A stretch of 64,000 nt of DNA, taken from contig NZ_BTPU01000009.1 in assembly GCF_036985595.1 (NCBI RefSeq), positions 62,001 to 126,000 of the forward strand, written 5' to 3'. Shown here piece by piece: positions 52,302-61,146 of this stretch (positions are counted from its first letter, which is position 1; every line of letters starts with the position of its first letter). A program made the translations under genes and the position numbers. The notes beneath the pieces are model-generated. The model did no database searches, had not been told where the DNA came from, and worked only from the letters and a program-made list of their open reading frames with translations. The stretch is from Vallitalea maricola. Its GTDB lineage: Bacteria; Bacillota; Clostridia; Lachnospirales; Vallitaleaceae.

Positions 52302-53597
52302 ATGGCAAAAGGTTCTGTTAGGAAAAAAGGAAAGAAGTGGTACTATCGCTTTTATGTAGAAGATGCAAGCGGTAATCGCATACAAAAGGAAATGCCCGGC
52401 ACGGAAAGCAAGAGCGAAACAGAAACTCTACTCCGCAAGGCTATGGAGGAGTATGAAAATCAAGCGTTTGTTGCAAAGGCTTCTAATCTTACACTCAGCG
52501 ATATGTTAGATATGTGGATTGATGAAGAACTTACCCCAAGCAAACGCAGTAACGGCACTGAACGGTCATATCTGAATACAGCCAACCGCATTAAGCAACA
52601 TTCCATTGGTAAGAGAAAGTTAAAAACAATTACAGCAGAGCATCTTCAAAAGTTTTTCGACTCTCTTTCCTCTGCTCAACCATTATCAAATGGAAATAAG
52701 TCTAAGCCACTGTCAGCAGGCAGTCTAAATGTATATGCAGCAGTCATGCGTGGAGCGTTTCGGTTTGCTGTGTTTCCAAAACAGCTCATTACCTTTAATC
52801 CTATGCAATATGTGGTGCTTAGAGGAAATCAAGATGATTATGAGATGTTCAGCAGCGATGAAGATGGAGAAGCAGGAAAATCCCCAGTAGTGACTGACGA
52901 GCAATTCAAGCAAATGTCAGAGTATTTGCAGGGAATAAACAATCCGGCATTGTTCCCCATACAAATTGCTTACTACACAGGGTTAAGGCTTGGTGAGGTT
53001 TGTGGCTTGACTTGGCAGGATATTGACTTAGAGGGAAAATACTTAACAGTTAGGCGTAGTGTGTGTTATAATAACACTCGGAAGGCTATGACTATCGGAC
53101 CGACAAAACGCAAAAAGATACGCACCGTGGATTTTGGAGATACATTGACCAACATACTGATACAAGCAAAAAAGGAACAGCAGAAAAATAGAAAGCAGTA
53201 TGGTGAGTTATATAGCCAAAACTACTATACCATAGAAAAAGTCAAAAACCGCACTTACTATTATCTTCATTCAAAGCCTGTGACAAGCAGTGTGCCGGAA
53301 GAATACAATGACATTTCCCTCGTTTGTCTGCGACCAGATGGAACATTAGAAGCCCCAAGAACAATTACAGGTATGTGCCTTACCCTCAAGAAAAGAATTG
53401 AAGGCTTAGAGGACTTCCATTTTCATCAACTCAGACACACATACACCAGTAAGCTGTTGTCAAATGGAGCTGCACCGAAAGATGTGCAAGAGCTGTTAGG
53501 GCATTCGGATATTAACACAACTATGAACATTTATGCCCATGCTACAAGAGAGTCAAAACGAAACTCTGTGATGCTACTGGAAACGGCTACGATTTAA
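52302..53597 (+). CDS. int: Tyrosine integrase, Tn916/Tn1549-type
   Basis: The ATG at 52302 follows GAAAGGAG; a frame 18 codons longer crosses the promoter and is ignored. The 431-residue protein has the N-terminal arm-binding domain (GSVRKKGKKWYYRFYVED), a core-binding domain, and the catalytic residues: Arg in YTGLRLGEVCGLTW, the HxLRHTY box, and the Tyr in TTMNIYAHAT. It cuts and joins the element ends at AT-rich targets. It is the last gene, about 120 bases from the right end. Confidence 0.95.
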   Translation: MAKGSVRKKGKKWYYRFYVEDASGNRIQKEMPGTESKSETETLLRKAMEEYENQAFVAKASNLTLSDMLDMWIDEELTPSKRSNGTERSYLNTANRIKQHSIGKRKLKTITAEHLQKFFDSLSSAQPLSNGNKSKPLSAGSLNVYAAVMRGAFRFAVFPKQLITFNPMQYVVLRGNQDDYEMFSSDEDGEAGKSPVVTDEQFKQMSEYLQGINNPALFPIQIAYYTGLRLGEVCGLTWQDIDLEGKYLTVRRSVCYNNTRKAMTIGPTKRKKIRTVDFGDTLTNILIQAKKEQQKNRKQYGELYSQNYYTIEKVKNRTYYYLHSKPVTSSVPEEYNDISLVCLRPDGTLEAPRTITGMCLTLKKRIEGLEDFHFHQLRHTYTSKLLSNGAAPKDVQELLGHSDINTTMNIYAHATRESKRNSVMLLETATI

Positions 53598-53609
53598 TTT
53601 GAAAGCATA

Positions 53610-53665
53610 CTTTCCCTTGTAGATTTCTGATAAGGGAAAAAACAAGGGAAATAAGGGATAAAACC
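53610..53665. repeat. AGGGAA repeats near the right end, possible Int arm sites
   Basis: AAGGGAAAA, AAGGGAAAT and AAGGGATAA occur in a row at 53633-53661, preceded by the inverted TTCCCTT at 53610-53616. Similar AGGGAA motifs are near the left end (13194, 13207). In Tn916 the integrase N-terminal domain binds short direct repeats inside each end, and these could play that part. Confidence 0.45.
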
Positions 53666-53713
53666 CCTAAGAAAACCCCCATAAACGCAGTGTTTTCAAG
53701 GGTTAAGGCGAAA

Positions 53714-53726
53714 GGGGTAAAGAAAA
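53714..53726 (-). other. Right end of the conjugative element
   Basis: GGGGTAAAGAAAA at 53714-53726 is the imperfect inverse of the left end TTTTTCTACCC. The AT-rich sequence after it (TTTATATAAG) is taken as host DNA. The thymidine kinase gene ends 33 bases further on, so the element sits just downstream of tdk and does not break it. Confidence 0.55.
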
Positions 53727-53758
53727 TTTATATAAGAATACTTCTTAAAATGAGTACA

Positions 53759-54340
53759 TCATGATATTTCTTTAGGATTCTTGAAACAATGATAACAGAC
53801 AGGTACGTACTTCTCAAGTCCTCCAATATCAATAGGTTTACCCTCATATACCGGCTTACCATCAACAAGTTTTAAGTTATGGGTAGCCTTATTATTGCAA
53901 AACCAACAAACAGTCTTTATCTCTTCTAGTTTATCGGCAAGTTCAAATAGTCTTTTACTTGCATCAAATAACTCTAACGTATAACTAACTCTAAGACCAT
54001 AGCAAATGACTGGTGTATTATACTCATCAACAATTTCTCTAAGTTGATCGATATGTTTAGGTTTTAACATTTGGCATTCATCCACAAGTATACAATCAAT
54101 ATTATCTTTTTGTTTACGATGGGAAACATACAAATTATAGATATTTGTACCATCATCTATTAGCTCTGCTGGCATTTTGAATCCTGCTCTCGTTGAAACA
54201 TAGCCGTCACTTCTAGTATCTATTTTAGGGATTAATAGTAATACTTCTTTGCCTTGAGTTTGATAATTATGAGCTGTAGCTATAAGGTTCAAAGATTTTG
54301 CAGAAAAAACAGTGCCGTATTTGAAAAACAACTTAGCCAT
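53759..54340 (-). CDS. tdk: Thymidine kinase, type II
   Basis: The start is set at 54340 (MAKLFFKYG) with GGAG upstream, as in relatives; the listed frame is 14 codons longer. The 193-residue protein has the P-loop-like GTVFSAKS with a Ser-Ala-Lys form, Walker B VDECQ, and a zinc-binding lasso with CWFC and CYHC. It phosphorylates thymidine with ATP for salvage. The element inserted beyond its 3' end, leaving it intact. Confidence 0.93.
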   Translation of the reverse strand: MAKLFFKYGTVFSAKSLNLIATAHNYQTQGKEVLLLIPKIDTRSDGYVSTRAGFKMPAELIDDGTNIYNLYVSHRKQKDNIDCILVDECQMLKPKHIDQLREIVDEYNTPVICYGLRVSYTLELFDASKRLFELADKLEEIKTVCWFCNNKATHNLKLVDGKPVYEGKPIDIGGLEKYVPVCYHCFKNPKEIS

Positions 54341-54535
54341 ATGTATTCTCCTAACATTAATTATTGAAACTAATTTTTTCATCCATTATATATTATGACA
54401 TATATTAATTTTTATCTCAAGAATGTTTTTCCTTAGGTCTTTTAGCCTATTTTTAATCATTATATTATAGGACTATATAATCATTTTAAACTTTTTTCAA
54501 TTTTTTTGTAACCTTTTGGGGTGTTTAACATCTTA

Positions 54536-54715
54536 TATAATAGAGGGAGTATTTTAATACATACTCATTAAATTTGTAAAAACAACTAGAGCAATGCCCT
54601 TTGTTCTAAGAAAAGTACCTTTAGGAAGGTACCAGTACACTTATTAAAAAGCAGTATACATATATTGCTGTTCCGGTCAAAACCATGAAGTTGCCCTGCT
54701 TCATGGTTTTGGTAT
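54536..54715 (+). ncRNA. Candidate small RNA with five consecutive hairpins
   Basis: A perfect TATAAT at 54536-54541 (no clear -35) starts a stretch of about 170 bases that folds into hairpins: GAGTAT/ATACTC near 54546-54566, TAGAGCAA/TTGTTCTA near 54587-54608, GTACCTT/AAGGTAC near 54615-54632, AGCAGTAT/ATATTGCT near 54650-54669, and a 13-bp perfect stem CAAAACCATGAAG at 54678-54711. No ORF fits. The final stem lacks a strong T-run. It may be a regulatory RNA; no known family was recognised. Confidence 0.4.
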
Positions 54716-54744
54716 ATATGTAAAATTTTAATTATTTTTGGAAG

Positions 54745-54980
54745 TTATCCACATTTTTCCTGTTGATAACACCATTTTCTTGGGGATAACTTTAATAACT
54801 ATACACAATTTTGTCATGCCTCAAATTAAAATATCGTTATATATCCATAAAAATAATTTTTTAAAAATATATGAAAAGGTTAATTTCTTAACAAAGTTAA
54901 GATGCTCCTTTACTTCTATAAATAATTAATCCAAATTATTATGTCGTTTTTTGTCCTTGTGGATAAAAATTTGTGGATAA
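54745..54980. other. AT-rich region with three perfect DnaA boxes
   Basis: TTATCCACA occurs at 54745-54753 on the plus strand and twice on the minus strand, at 54958-54966 and 54972-54980. A one-mismatch copy is at 54761-54769. The region is very AT-rich and has no gene. This resembles a DnaA-binding cluster: a regulatory site, titration locus or replication origin. dnaA, dnaN and rpmH are not in the window. Confidence 0.6.
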
Positions 54981-55131
54981 AATTTGTCTTTTCATTTTTT
55001 ACCAGTATAATTATTATCATAATTTCCCAAAATATATATGAAAGTATAAAAGAATTTTAACATACATTGTTATTATCCTTTATTTGTATTAAAAATTAAT
55101 TTTTAGTGTATTTAGGAAGGAGATTTAATCA

Positions 55132-55293
55132 ATGAAATTTGCAACAGGTTTAATAGTAGGAAGTGTAATTGGTGCATCATCATTGGCACTTATGAATATG
55201 GACAAACGTGATATGCGTAAAGTGCAAAGAAAAGGCAAAAAAATGATGAATAAAGCCGAAAGATTAATGGATGATTTAAAAGAAATGATGTAA
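55132..55293 (+). CDS. Small YtxH-like protein
   Basis: A GGAAGGAG site precedes the ATG at 55132. The 53-residue product starts with a short hydrophobic helix (TGLIVGSVIGASSLALM) and continues as a basic amphipathic helix (KGKKMMNKAERLMDDLKEMM), like YtxH-family proteins of Firmicutes. A terminator follows 17 bases after the stop. Function unknown. Confidence 0.75.
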   Translation: MKFATGLIVGSVIGASSLALMNMDKRDMRKVQRKGKKMMNKAERLMDDLKEMM

Positions 55294-55309
55294 TATATGT
55301 CTCTATTTT

Positions 55310-55352
55310 AAAAGGCTCCCACCACATACATAATATATGGTGACAGCCTTTT
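55310..55352. terminator. Terminator between the YtxH-like and TetR genes
   Basis: AAAAGGCT at 55310-55317 pairs with AGCCTTTT at 55345-55352 with inner pairing (CACC with GGTG), followed by TATTTTTAG. It can stop both convergent transcripts. Confidence 0.8.
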
Positions 55353-55365
55353 ATTTTTAGTAATT

Positions 55366-55983
55366 TCAGCTTTTAAAAACTTTTAATAAGAGATTATAGA
55401 TTGTGTTAATGTTTTCTTCATCATCACCTATAGTGATATCATTTTGTTCTAGGAATACGTCTTCTCCAGAAAACTCATATGATAATATCACCAAAAGGTT
55501 TTGCCAGATGACAAAGGTCATTTTATCTTTTGGTTTATCTATAATACCTTCATTGACTCCTAGCTGAATTATTTCTTCTAAGAGATTATATAACTTCATT
55601 CTAATTCCAAGCATAATATTTTTGATTTGTTCATGAATATCTACCTTGGATTTGAAGGTCTTATCGCATTCGCTTATCATGAATATGAAATTAGTATTTC
55701 CTTGTCTTATAGTTGCTATAATTATTCTTATAAGGCCTTTTATGGTTATTTCGAAACCCTTATTATCAGTAAATAACCTTTGTTGAATTTCTTCTACATA
55801 TTTTTCTCCCATATAATTGATAGTCTTATATATGAGTTCATCTTTGCTGTTAAAATATTCATATACGGTACTTTTACCAATATTAGCCTCATTAGCAACC
55901 TTAGATATAGTAAGTCCGTTAACGCCTTCTCTTATCATAATTGTCATAGCAGCTTCATATAACAGGTTTTTCTTGCTCATCAT
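55366..55983 (-). CDS. TetR/AcrR family regulator of the RND pump
   Basis: The 205-residue protein has an N-terminal helix-turn-helix (EGVNGLTISKVANEANIGKSTVYEYFNSKDEL) and a ligand-binding C-terminal domain. It lies 29 bases downstream of the RND gene on the same strand and is probably in its operon. A perfect palindromic operator at 59276-59299 overlaps the operon's start site, so autorepression with release by a pump substrate is likely. GAGGG precedes the ATG. Confidence 0.9.
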   Translation of the reverse strand: MMSKKNLLYEAAMTIMIREGVNGLTISKVANEANIGKSTVYEYFNSKDELIYKTINYMGEKYVEEIQQRLFTDNKGFEITIKGLIRIIIATIRQGNTNFIFMISECDKTFKSKVDIHEQIKNIMLGIRMKLYNLLEEIIQLGVNEGIIDKPKDKMTFVIWQNLLVILSYEFSGEDVFLEQNDITIGDDEENINTIYNLLLKVFKS

Positions 55984-56012
55984 CTATCTATCCCTCTTTT
56001 ATAAATATAATA

Positions 56013-59000
56013 CTACGCTTTTTTTGAAATCTTCTTTTTGAATCCATAAAATATTGAGTAGATGACTGGTACAATTATTAGTGTTAAGAATGTAGACATT
56101 ATCAATCCACCAATAACTGTTACACCTAGTGGAGCAATCATTTCTGCTCCCTCACCAATACCTAGAGATATTGGAATTACAGCCAATATAGTTGTTAGAG
56201 CTGTCATTAGAATAGGTCTTATTCTAACACTTCCAGCTTCTATTATAGCATCTTTTGTAGGTTTTCCAACTTTTATTAATTTATTTATATAATCCACTAA
56301 TACGATACCATTATTAACAACAATACCAGCTAACACAATCATACCTAAGAATGCTACTATACTAAGTGGTGTTCTAGTTATGAATAATGCTATAAATGCT
56401 CCTGTAAATGCTAGTGGCACACTGAATAAGATAATGAATGGATATAGGAATGATTCAAATTGTGATGCCATAATCATATATATTAGTACTACACCTAAAA
56501 GCAATGCTAATAGCAGACTTACAAAAGCATCCTGGATCTCTTTATTTTCCCCGGCATTTTCAATACTATAACCATCAGGTATATCTATCTCTTTTAATTT
56601 CTCGTCTAAAATCTTACCAACATTACCGGCACTTACTCCTTTTTCTAGTTTACTGGTAACACTGATGACTCTCTTTTGATTAGTTCTATTAATTGAAGTA
56701 TAACCTACTCCTTCTTCAATCTCTGCTATATCTCCTAATTTAACAGTTTTACCTGTCATAGAAGTAAATGGCAGTTCTTCAATATCCTTTGTCTGAAGCT
56801 CAGTATCAGATGTCTTATTAACATAAACATCTACTTTTTTACCACCTAAATCAAGTGTTGTAGCTTTAACATCTGTCAATCTTTGTCTTATTGTACCTGC
56901 CACAGCAGCTGTAGTAATACCAAGAGGTCCTGCTACTTCTCTGTTTAATGTAATATTAAGCTCTGGTGCCCCTTTTGAAATACCATTATCAACCTCAACT
57001 GTTCCATCAATATCTTCAACAATAGCTGCAACTTCCTTAGCCAGTTCTTCTAATTTATCAAAATCAGTACCAGCTATATCAACTTGAACAGGTACAGTGG
57101 AGAAAGCCATCATATTAGATACTGCGTTTACTTCTAAATCACACTCTACCTTACCTGATATACTGTTTCTTATATCATCGGAAATTTCCTGAGTACTTTT
57201 ATCTCTTTCTGACTTAGGAACAAGGATTAAGTTGAGTGTACCACTATCTGCTGATCCGCCTCCCATGAGCTGACCCATTCCTCCGCCACTACCTACAGAA
57301 GTACTGATAGTCTCTATTTCATGGAAATCAATAAGTATATCTTCTATTTCTTTTATCTTTGCTACTGTATTATTATACGTAGTACCTTTTGGCATTGAAG
57401 CGGTAATTGTTATCTGACCTTCATCAGTAGTAGGCATTAGTTCTGTTCCTATTGTCATAGCTCCAAAGATACTAGCTACAAATAAGATGATTGTTAGTAT
57501 AACAACTAAAGCTCTATGTTTCAAAGATCCTTTTAATAATCTTACATATAAATTTCTAAATCCGTCCATCGCTTTATGATGAGTGCTTGTATCTGGTTTT
57601 TTGATAAGTTTTGATGATAACATTGGTACTAATGTCAAAGCAACTAATAAACTGGCAAGTAATGTAAGTGTAACAGTTATAGCCATTTCTTTGAATATTT
57701 GTGCTGTCATACCCTGAACGAATATAACAGGTAAGAATACTGCTATGGTTGTTAGTGTTGAAGCTATGATAGCTCCTGATACCTGTTTACTTCCTTCTAT
57801 AGCTGCTGAAACTCTGGATTTTCCTTCTTTTCTCATTCTATAGATATTCTCTAGAACAACTACCGCATTATCCACCAGCATACCGGTTCCAAGTGCCAAT
57901 CCACCTAATGATACAACATTTAGGGAAATACCACTTAACCATATGAATGTAAATGATACAATTATACTAATAGGTATTGCTACACCAATAACAATGGTTG
58001 GTCTTAGATCCTTCAAGAATATGAATAAGATCAATATTGCAAGTATAGCTCCTACTATAGCATTAACAGTAACAGAAGAAACCATATCGTTAATATACTT
58101 GGCTTGGTCTAATGTAACCAATATATTCATGTCTGGGTATTCTTCTTTTATCTCATCTATAGTATCATTAACTTTTTTAGAAACATCTGTAGTATTGAAT
58201 TCTGTTTGTCTCTGAATCATAAGTGAAATACTGTCTTCACCATTAACTTTGGAATACATTTTACTGTTCTGGGCTACTTCTTTTATTGTTGCAAGATCAC
58301 TCAATCTTATAGTAGTAGTTTCCATTTTTATTTCAGGCATAGGCATATTGTCAGAAATAGTATTTGGCATTTCATTTGGATTAGGCATCATGCCAGTATT
58401 TGGAGCCCCATTAGAGTCCTGTGGCTTGTTGCCATTTTCTTTTTGTTGTTTTAACATTTCCCATACATCTGCTTTTTCACCTTGTATAACAGGAACAGGT
58501 ATTTCCAATAAGATAAAATCTTCAATATCTTCTATACTGTCAAACTTACCTATAGTACGGATTGTTACATCCTTGTCTCCTTCGGTAATCTGTCCAGCAG
58601 GCATATCAAAATTGGAACCTTGCAATAGTTTAGATATCATATCACTATCAATACCTAACAGTTCGATTTTATCTGAATCCAGTGTAACTTCAACTTGCTT
58701 CTTAATATCTCCATTGATAGTTACAGAAGCTACACCTTCTATTCTCTCTAATCTTGGTTTAACGATATTTTCTACAAAATCTCCTACTTCTGACATATCA
58801 CTGCCTTCTTTGGTAACAGCAAATCCCATGATAGGCATCATACTTGGATTGAATTTTATAATCATAGGAGAACCTACTTCGTCTGGAAAATAACCAGTGA
58901 CCATATCGAGCTTTTCCCTCATATCCAACATTGCTACATCCATGTTAGTTGATTCATTAAATTCTACTATAACTATAGAATTATGCTCTGATGAAATAGA

Positions 59001-59240
59001 TTGTATTTTCTTCACATTCTGCACAGTTGCCAGCGCACTTTCAATATTTTTTGATACCGTATTTTCAACTTCCCCAGGGCTTGCTCCTATATAAGTAGTT
59101 GATACTGCCGCATAAGGAATATTCATACTTGGTAATAAATCCGTATTCAACTGAGTAAATGATACTGCTCCGAATATTATAAAAATAAGTACTATCATTA
59201 CTATTGTTACGGGTTTTTTTACACTGAATTTTGATAACAT
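56013..59240 (-). CDS. RND-family efflux permease, HAE1/AcrB-like
   Basis: The 1075-residue protein has the RND plan: one N-terminal helix (VTIVMIVLIFIIFGAVSF), a large outer domain, helices 2-6 with GMLVDNAVVVLENIYRMR, a second outer domain, and C-terminal helices (VLAGIVVNNGIVLVDYINK). It should use the proton gradient to export drugs or lipids. No HlyD-type adaptor or outer-membrane factor is nearby, as expected in a Gram-positive cell for the latter but odd for the former. A Met/Asn/Pro-rich insertion lies near residues 285-310. The TetR gene follows. Confidence 0.93.
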   Translation of the reverse strand: MLSKFSVKKPVTIVMIVLIFIIFGAVSFTQLNTDLLPSMNIPYAAVSTTYIGASPGEVENTVSKNIESALATVQNVKKIQSISSEHNSIVIVEFNESTNMDVAMLDMREKLDMVTGYFPDEVGSPMIIKFNPSMMPIMGFAVTKEGSDMSEVGDFVENIVKPRLERIEGVASVTINGDIKKQVEVTLDSDKIELLGIDSDMISKLLQGSNFDMPAGQITEGDKDVTIRTIGKFDSIEDIEDFILLEIPVPVIQGEKADVWEMLKQQKENGNKPQDSNGAPNTGMMPNPNEMPNTISDNMPMPEIKMETTTIRLSDLATIKEVAQNSKMYSKVNGEDSISLMIQRQTEFNTTDVSKKVNDTIDEIKEEYPDMNILVTLDQAKYINDMVSSVTVNAIVGAILAILILFIFLKDLRPTIVIGVAIPISIIVSFTFIWLSGISLNVVSLGGLALGTGMLVDNAVVVLENIYRMRKEGKSRVSAAIEGSKQVSGAIIASTLTTIAVFLPVIFVQGMTAQIFKEMAITVTLTLLASLLVALTLVPMLSSKLIKKPDTSTHHKAMDGFRNLYVRLLKGSLKHRALVVILTIILFVASIFGAMTIGTELMPTTDEGQITITASMPKGTTYNNTVAKIKEIEDILIDFHEIETISTSVGSGGGMGQLMGGGSADSGTLNLILVPKSERDKSTQEISDDIRNSISGKVECDLEVNAVSNMMAFSTVPVQVDIAGTDFDKLEELAKEVAAIVEDIDGTVEVDNGISKGAPELNITLNREVAGPLGITTAAVAGTIRQRLTDVKATTLDLGGKKVDVYVNKTSDTELQTKDIEELPFTSMTGKTVKLGDIAEIEEGVGYTSINRTNQKRVISVTSKLEKGVSAGNVGKILDEKLKEIDIPDGYSIENAGENKEIQDAFVSLLLALLLGVVLIYMIMASQFESFLYPFIILFSVPLAFTGAFIALFITRTPLSIVAFLGMIVLAGIVVNNGIVLVDYINKLIKVGKPTKDAIIEAGSVRIRPILMTALTTILAVIPISLGIGEGAEMIAPLGVTVIGGLIMSTFLTLIIVPVIYSIFYGFKKKISKKA

Positions 59241-59275
59241 ATTAGTCTCCTCTCACAATTTCGTTTATTGTCAAA

Positions 59276-59333
59276 TACCGACCGACTGTTCGGTCGGTAA
59301 CACTATAATACCTATCTTTTATACTTTTGTCAA
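59276..59333 (-). promoter_or_regulatory. RND operon promoter with TetR-type operator
   Basis: On the minus strand TTGACA (59333-59328) and TATTAT (59310-59305) are 17 bases apart. Just downstream, the palindrome TACCGACCGA-4-TCGGTCGGTA at 59276-59299 has perfect 10-bp arms and covers the likely start site. Its GACCGA half-sites are typical of TetR-family operators. The RND ATG is 36 bases further on. Confidence 0.88.
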
Positions 59334-59901
59334 CACTAATTATATTTATTTCATTCTATCCTATAATAATCAATATCCAATCCAGCCAATAATTTTGAAT
59401 GTTTTAACTCTAAAAATATAGTAAATCCTAAAGAATTATACCTGACCATATATATAATGTTTACCCTAAAAAACAAGTAATTATGCACATGAAACCTACA
59501 TCTAATAAACTGTAACATTTGTATATGTTGTAATTAATTGGAAATAACTATTATGAATAGAAAAACTAGAATTGATTTGATTTCAGACCTAACATTTCTT
59601 GATTTTAGATAAATTAATGAGCATTATTTAGAATTATTAATTTTATATTAATTTTTATTAATATTACTATACATGCTAGTAATATTTGTTATTATGTAGT
59701 TATATACGATACTGACTTTAATTTTTATCTGCTCATATGAATAAGTCATTTCATAAATACTTTTCAAGAAATTATAAATAGTATAATTAAACATTTTATT
59801 ATATATAAGATATATTTAATTTTAATATATATAACGATAAAATATGAAACATACCATTTTCATATTTATACGTTGGATTTATCTGTTGAGGAGGGCAAAA
59901 T
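59334..59901. other. AT-rich intergenic stretch without a gene
   Basis: This 568-base gap between the RND promoter and the AI-2E gene is very AT-rich and has no convincing ORF. The only notable structure is AATATTACT at 59660-59668 paired with AGTAATATT at 59678-59686. GAGGAGG at 59889-59895 is the ribosome binding site of the next gene. Confidence 0.6.
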
Positions 59902-61128
59902 ATGAAAATTCAATGGAATAAACGATATACCACTATAAGTATCTATGCAATCTTAGTTGTTTTTGTTAGCTTAATTTTTTATAAATTCATTGGTAACTGG
60001 GAAGAAACAAAAGTTTTTTTCAAAAGTACTTTATCAACTTTATCACCTTTTATAATCGGTTTTTTGATAGCGTATTTCATTAATCCGTTAGTAGTCTGGT
60101 TTGAAAAATTGATAGGTAAGATAAGAATACGGAAAAAAAGTATTAAAAGTCTAAAAGCCAAAAGATCTCTTGCGATATTATTTTCATATATCACTGTATT
60201 AGGTTTCATCGTAATCATTTTAGCTTTTATAATTCCGGAACTTCTAAACAGCTTAGCTGATATAATAAATAAATTACCAGATTTGATAACCGAGTTGATT
60301 GATAAGATAAATAATTTCGTTAATAATAGTTCAATAGAATTTATTGATCCCAAGGCTATCAACCAATTCATTGATGATAACCTTAATAATATCCCTGCGG
60401 CATTAAACAATGTTTATGATGTATTCAGTAATATTGCACCTTCCCTTTTGAATTTCACAAAAAGCTTTACTTTCGGTCTTCTAAATGTTTTAGTAGGATT
60501 CATTATAGCTATATACTTATTAGCCAGTAAAGAGAAATCAATAGCCAGTTTTAACAAAGGTATTATCGCTTTGTTTAGAGAAAGTACAGCCAATAGTTTA
60601 CTAGCAATATTAAAAGATAGTCATCAGATTTTTTCCAAATTTTTTGTTGGAAAACTGATTGATTCATTAATTATAGGTGTCCTATGCTTTATAATTACCA
60701 TGTTATTCCATATACCTAATGCTCTATTGATTAGTGTTTTCGTAGGTGTAACTAACATGATTCCTTATTTTGGCCCATTCATAGGTGGTTTTGCAGGAAT
60801 TATACTAGTATTCATAATCAGCCCTATACAAGCTTTATGGTTTGCCTTGATAATATTAGGTCTTCAACAATTTGATGGTAATATATTAGGACCTAAAATC
60901 CTTGGAGATTCAACAGGGCTCAGTCCATTTTGGGTTATCTTTGCAATATTGGTTGGTGGAAAATTATTTGGTTTGATAGGAATGTTTTTAGGTGTACCTT
61001 TCTTTGCAGTGATCAAGAATATTATAGATAAACAAATTAATAAGAAATATGAAATGAAGATGCATAAGAAACAAGAAGAAGCCGTGCTTGATAATATGCA
61101 AACGGAAATAGACGAAGAGGTTGAATAA
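59902..61128 (+). CDS. AI-2E family transporter
   Basis: The 408-residue protein has seven to eight membrane helices, the central variable region, and the family's conserved NMIPYFGPFIGGFAGI and QFDGNILGPKILGDSTGLSPFW stretches. Members export autoinducer-2 in E. coli or act as Na+/H+ antiporters in other bacteria; the role here cannot be told. The C-terminal tail is charged. The stop lies in the stem of a terminator. Confidence 0.9.
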   Translation: MKIQWNKRYTTISIYAILVVFVSLIFYKFIGNWEETKVFFKSTLSTLSPFIIGFLIAYFINPLVVWFEKLIGKIRIRKKSIKSLKAKRSLAILFSYITVLGFIVIILAFIIPELLNSLADIINKLPDLITELIDKINNFVNNSSIEFIDPKAINQFIDDNLNNIPAALNNVYDVFSNIAPSLLNFTKSFTFGLLNVLVGFIIAIYLLASKEKSIASFNKGIIALFRESTANSLLAILKDSHQIFSKFFVGKLIDSLIIGVLCFIITMLFHIPNALLISVFVGVTNMIPYFGPFIGGFAGIILVFIISPIQALWFALIILGLQQFDGNILGPKILGDSTGLSPFWVIFAILVGGKLFGLIGMFLGVPFFAVIKNIIDKQINKKYEMKMHKKQEEAVLDNMQTEIDEEVE

Positions 61129-61140
61129 CCTCTTCGTTTT
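61113..61140. terminator. Terminator at the end of the AI-2E family gene
   Basis: CGAAGAGGTT at 61113-61122 pairs with AACCTCTTCG at 61127-61136, loop GAAT, then TTTT. It overlaps the stop codon and lies between convergent genes. Confidence 0.85.
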
Positions 61141-61146
61141 GTTATA

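Larger units (their letters stand above)
13062..53726. mobile_element. Tn1549/CTn-type integrative and conjugative element, about 40.7 kb
   Basis: The element begins after a weak terminator and ends just before the thymidine kinase gene. Its gene order (parA, parB, replication protein, PcfB, TcpA, Maff2, VirB6-like, PrgI, VirB4, CHAP, DUF4315, DUF4366, DUF3991-toprim, topB, ArdC-like, TTRAP, giant helicase, MobC, relaxase, sigma-like factor, Xis, Int) is that of the Tn1549 and C. difficile CTn4/CTn5 family. GC content is visibly higher than in the flanks. Imperfect inverted ends are seen: TTTTTCTACCC at 13063-13073 and GGGGTAAAGAAAA at 53714-53726. All core modules are present, so transfer competence is likely, apart from a split replication gene. 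No antibiotic-resistance gene is seen. Ends are placed to within about 10 bases. Confidence 0.88.

Noticed and set aside
13000..53700. Search for vanB-type or other antibiotic-resistance cargo in the element
   Set aside because: No resistance gene was recognised; the two-component system is followed by an exporter, not van ligases.
54738..54929. A 63-codon frame in the DnaA-box region
   Set aside because: AT-rich, no SD and no domain; it arises by chance in low-complexity DNA.
59660..59686. AATATTACT/AGTAATATT palindrome upstream of the AI-2E family gene
   Set aside because: Short palindromes are expected in such AT-rich DNA and it is more than 200 bases from the gene.
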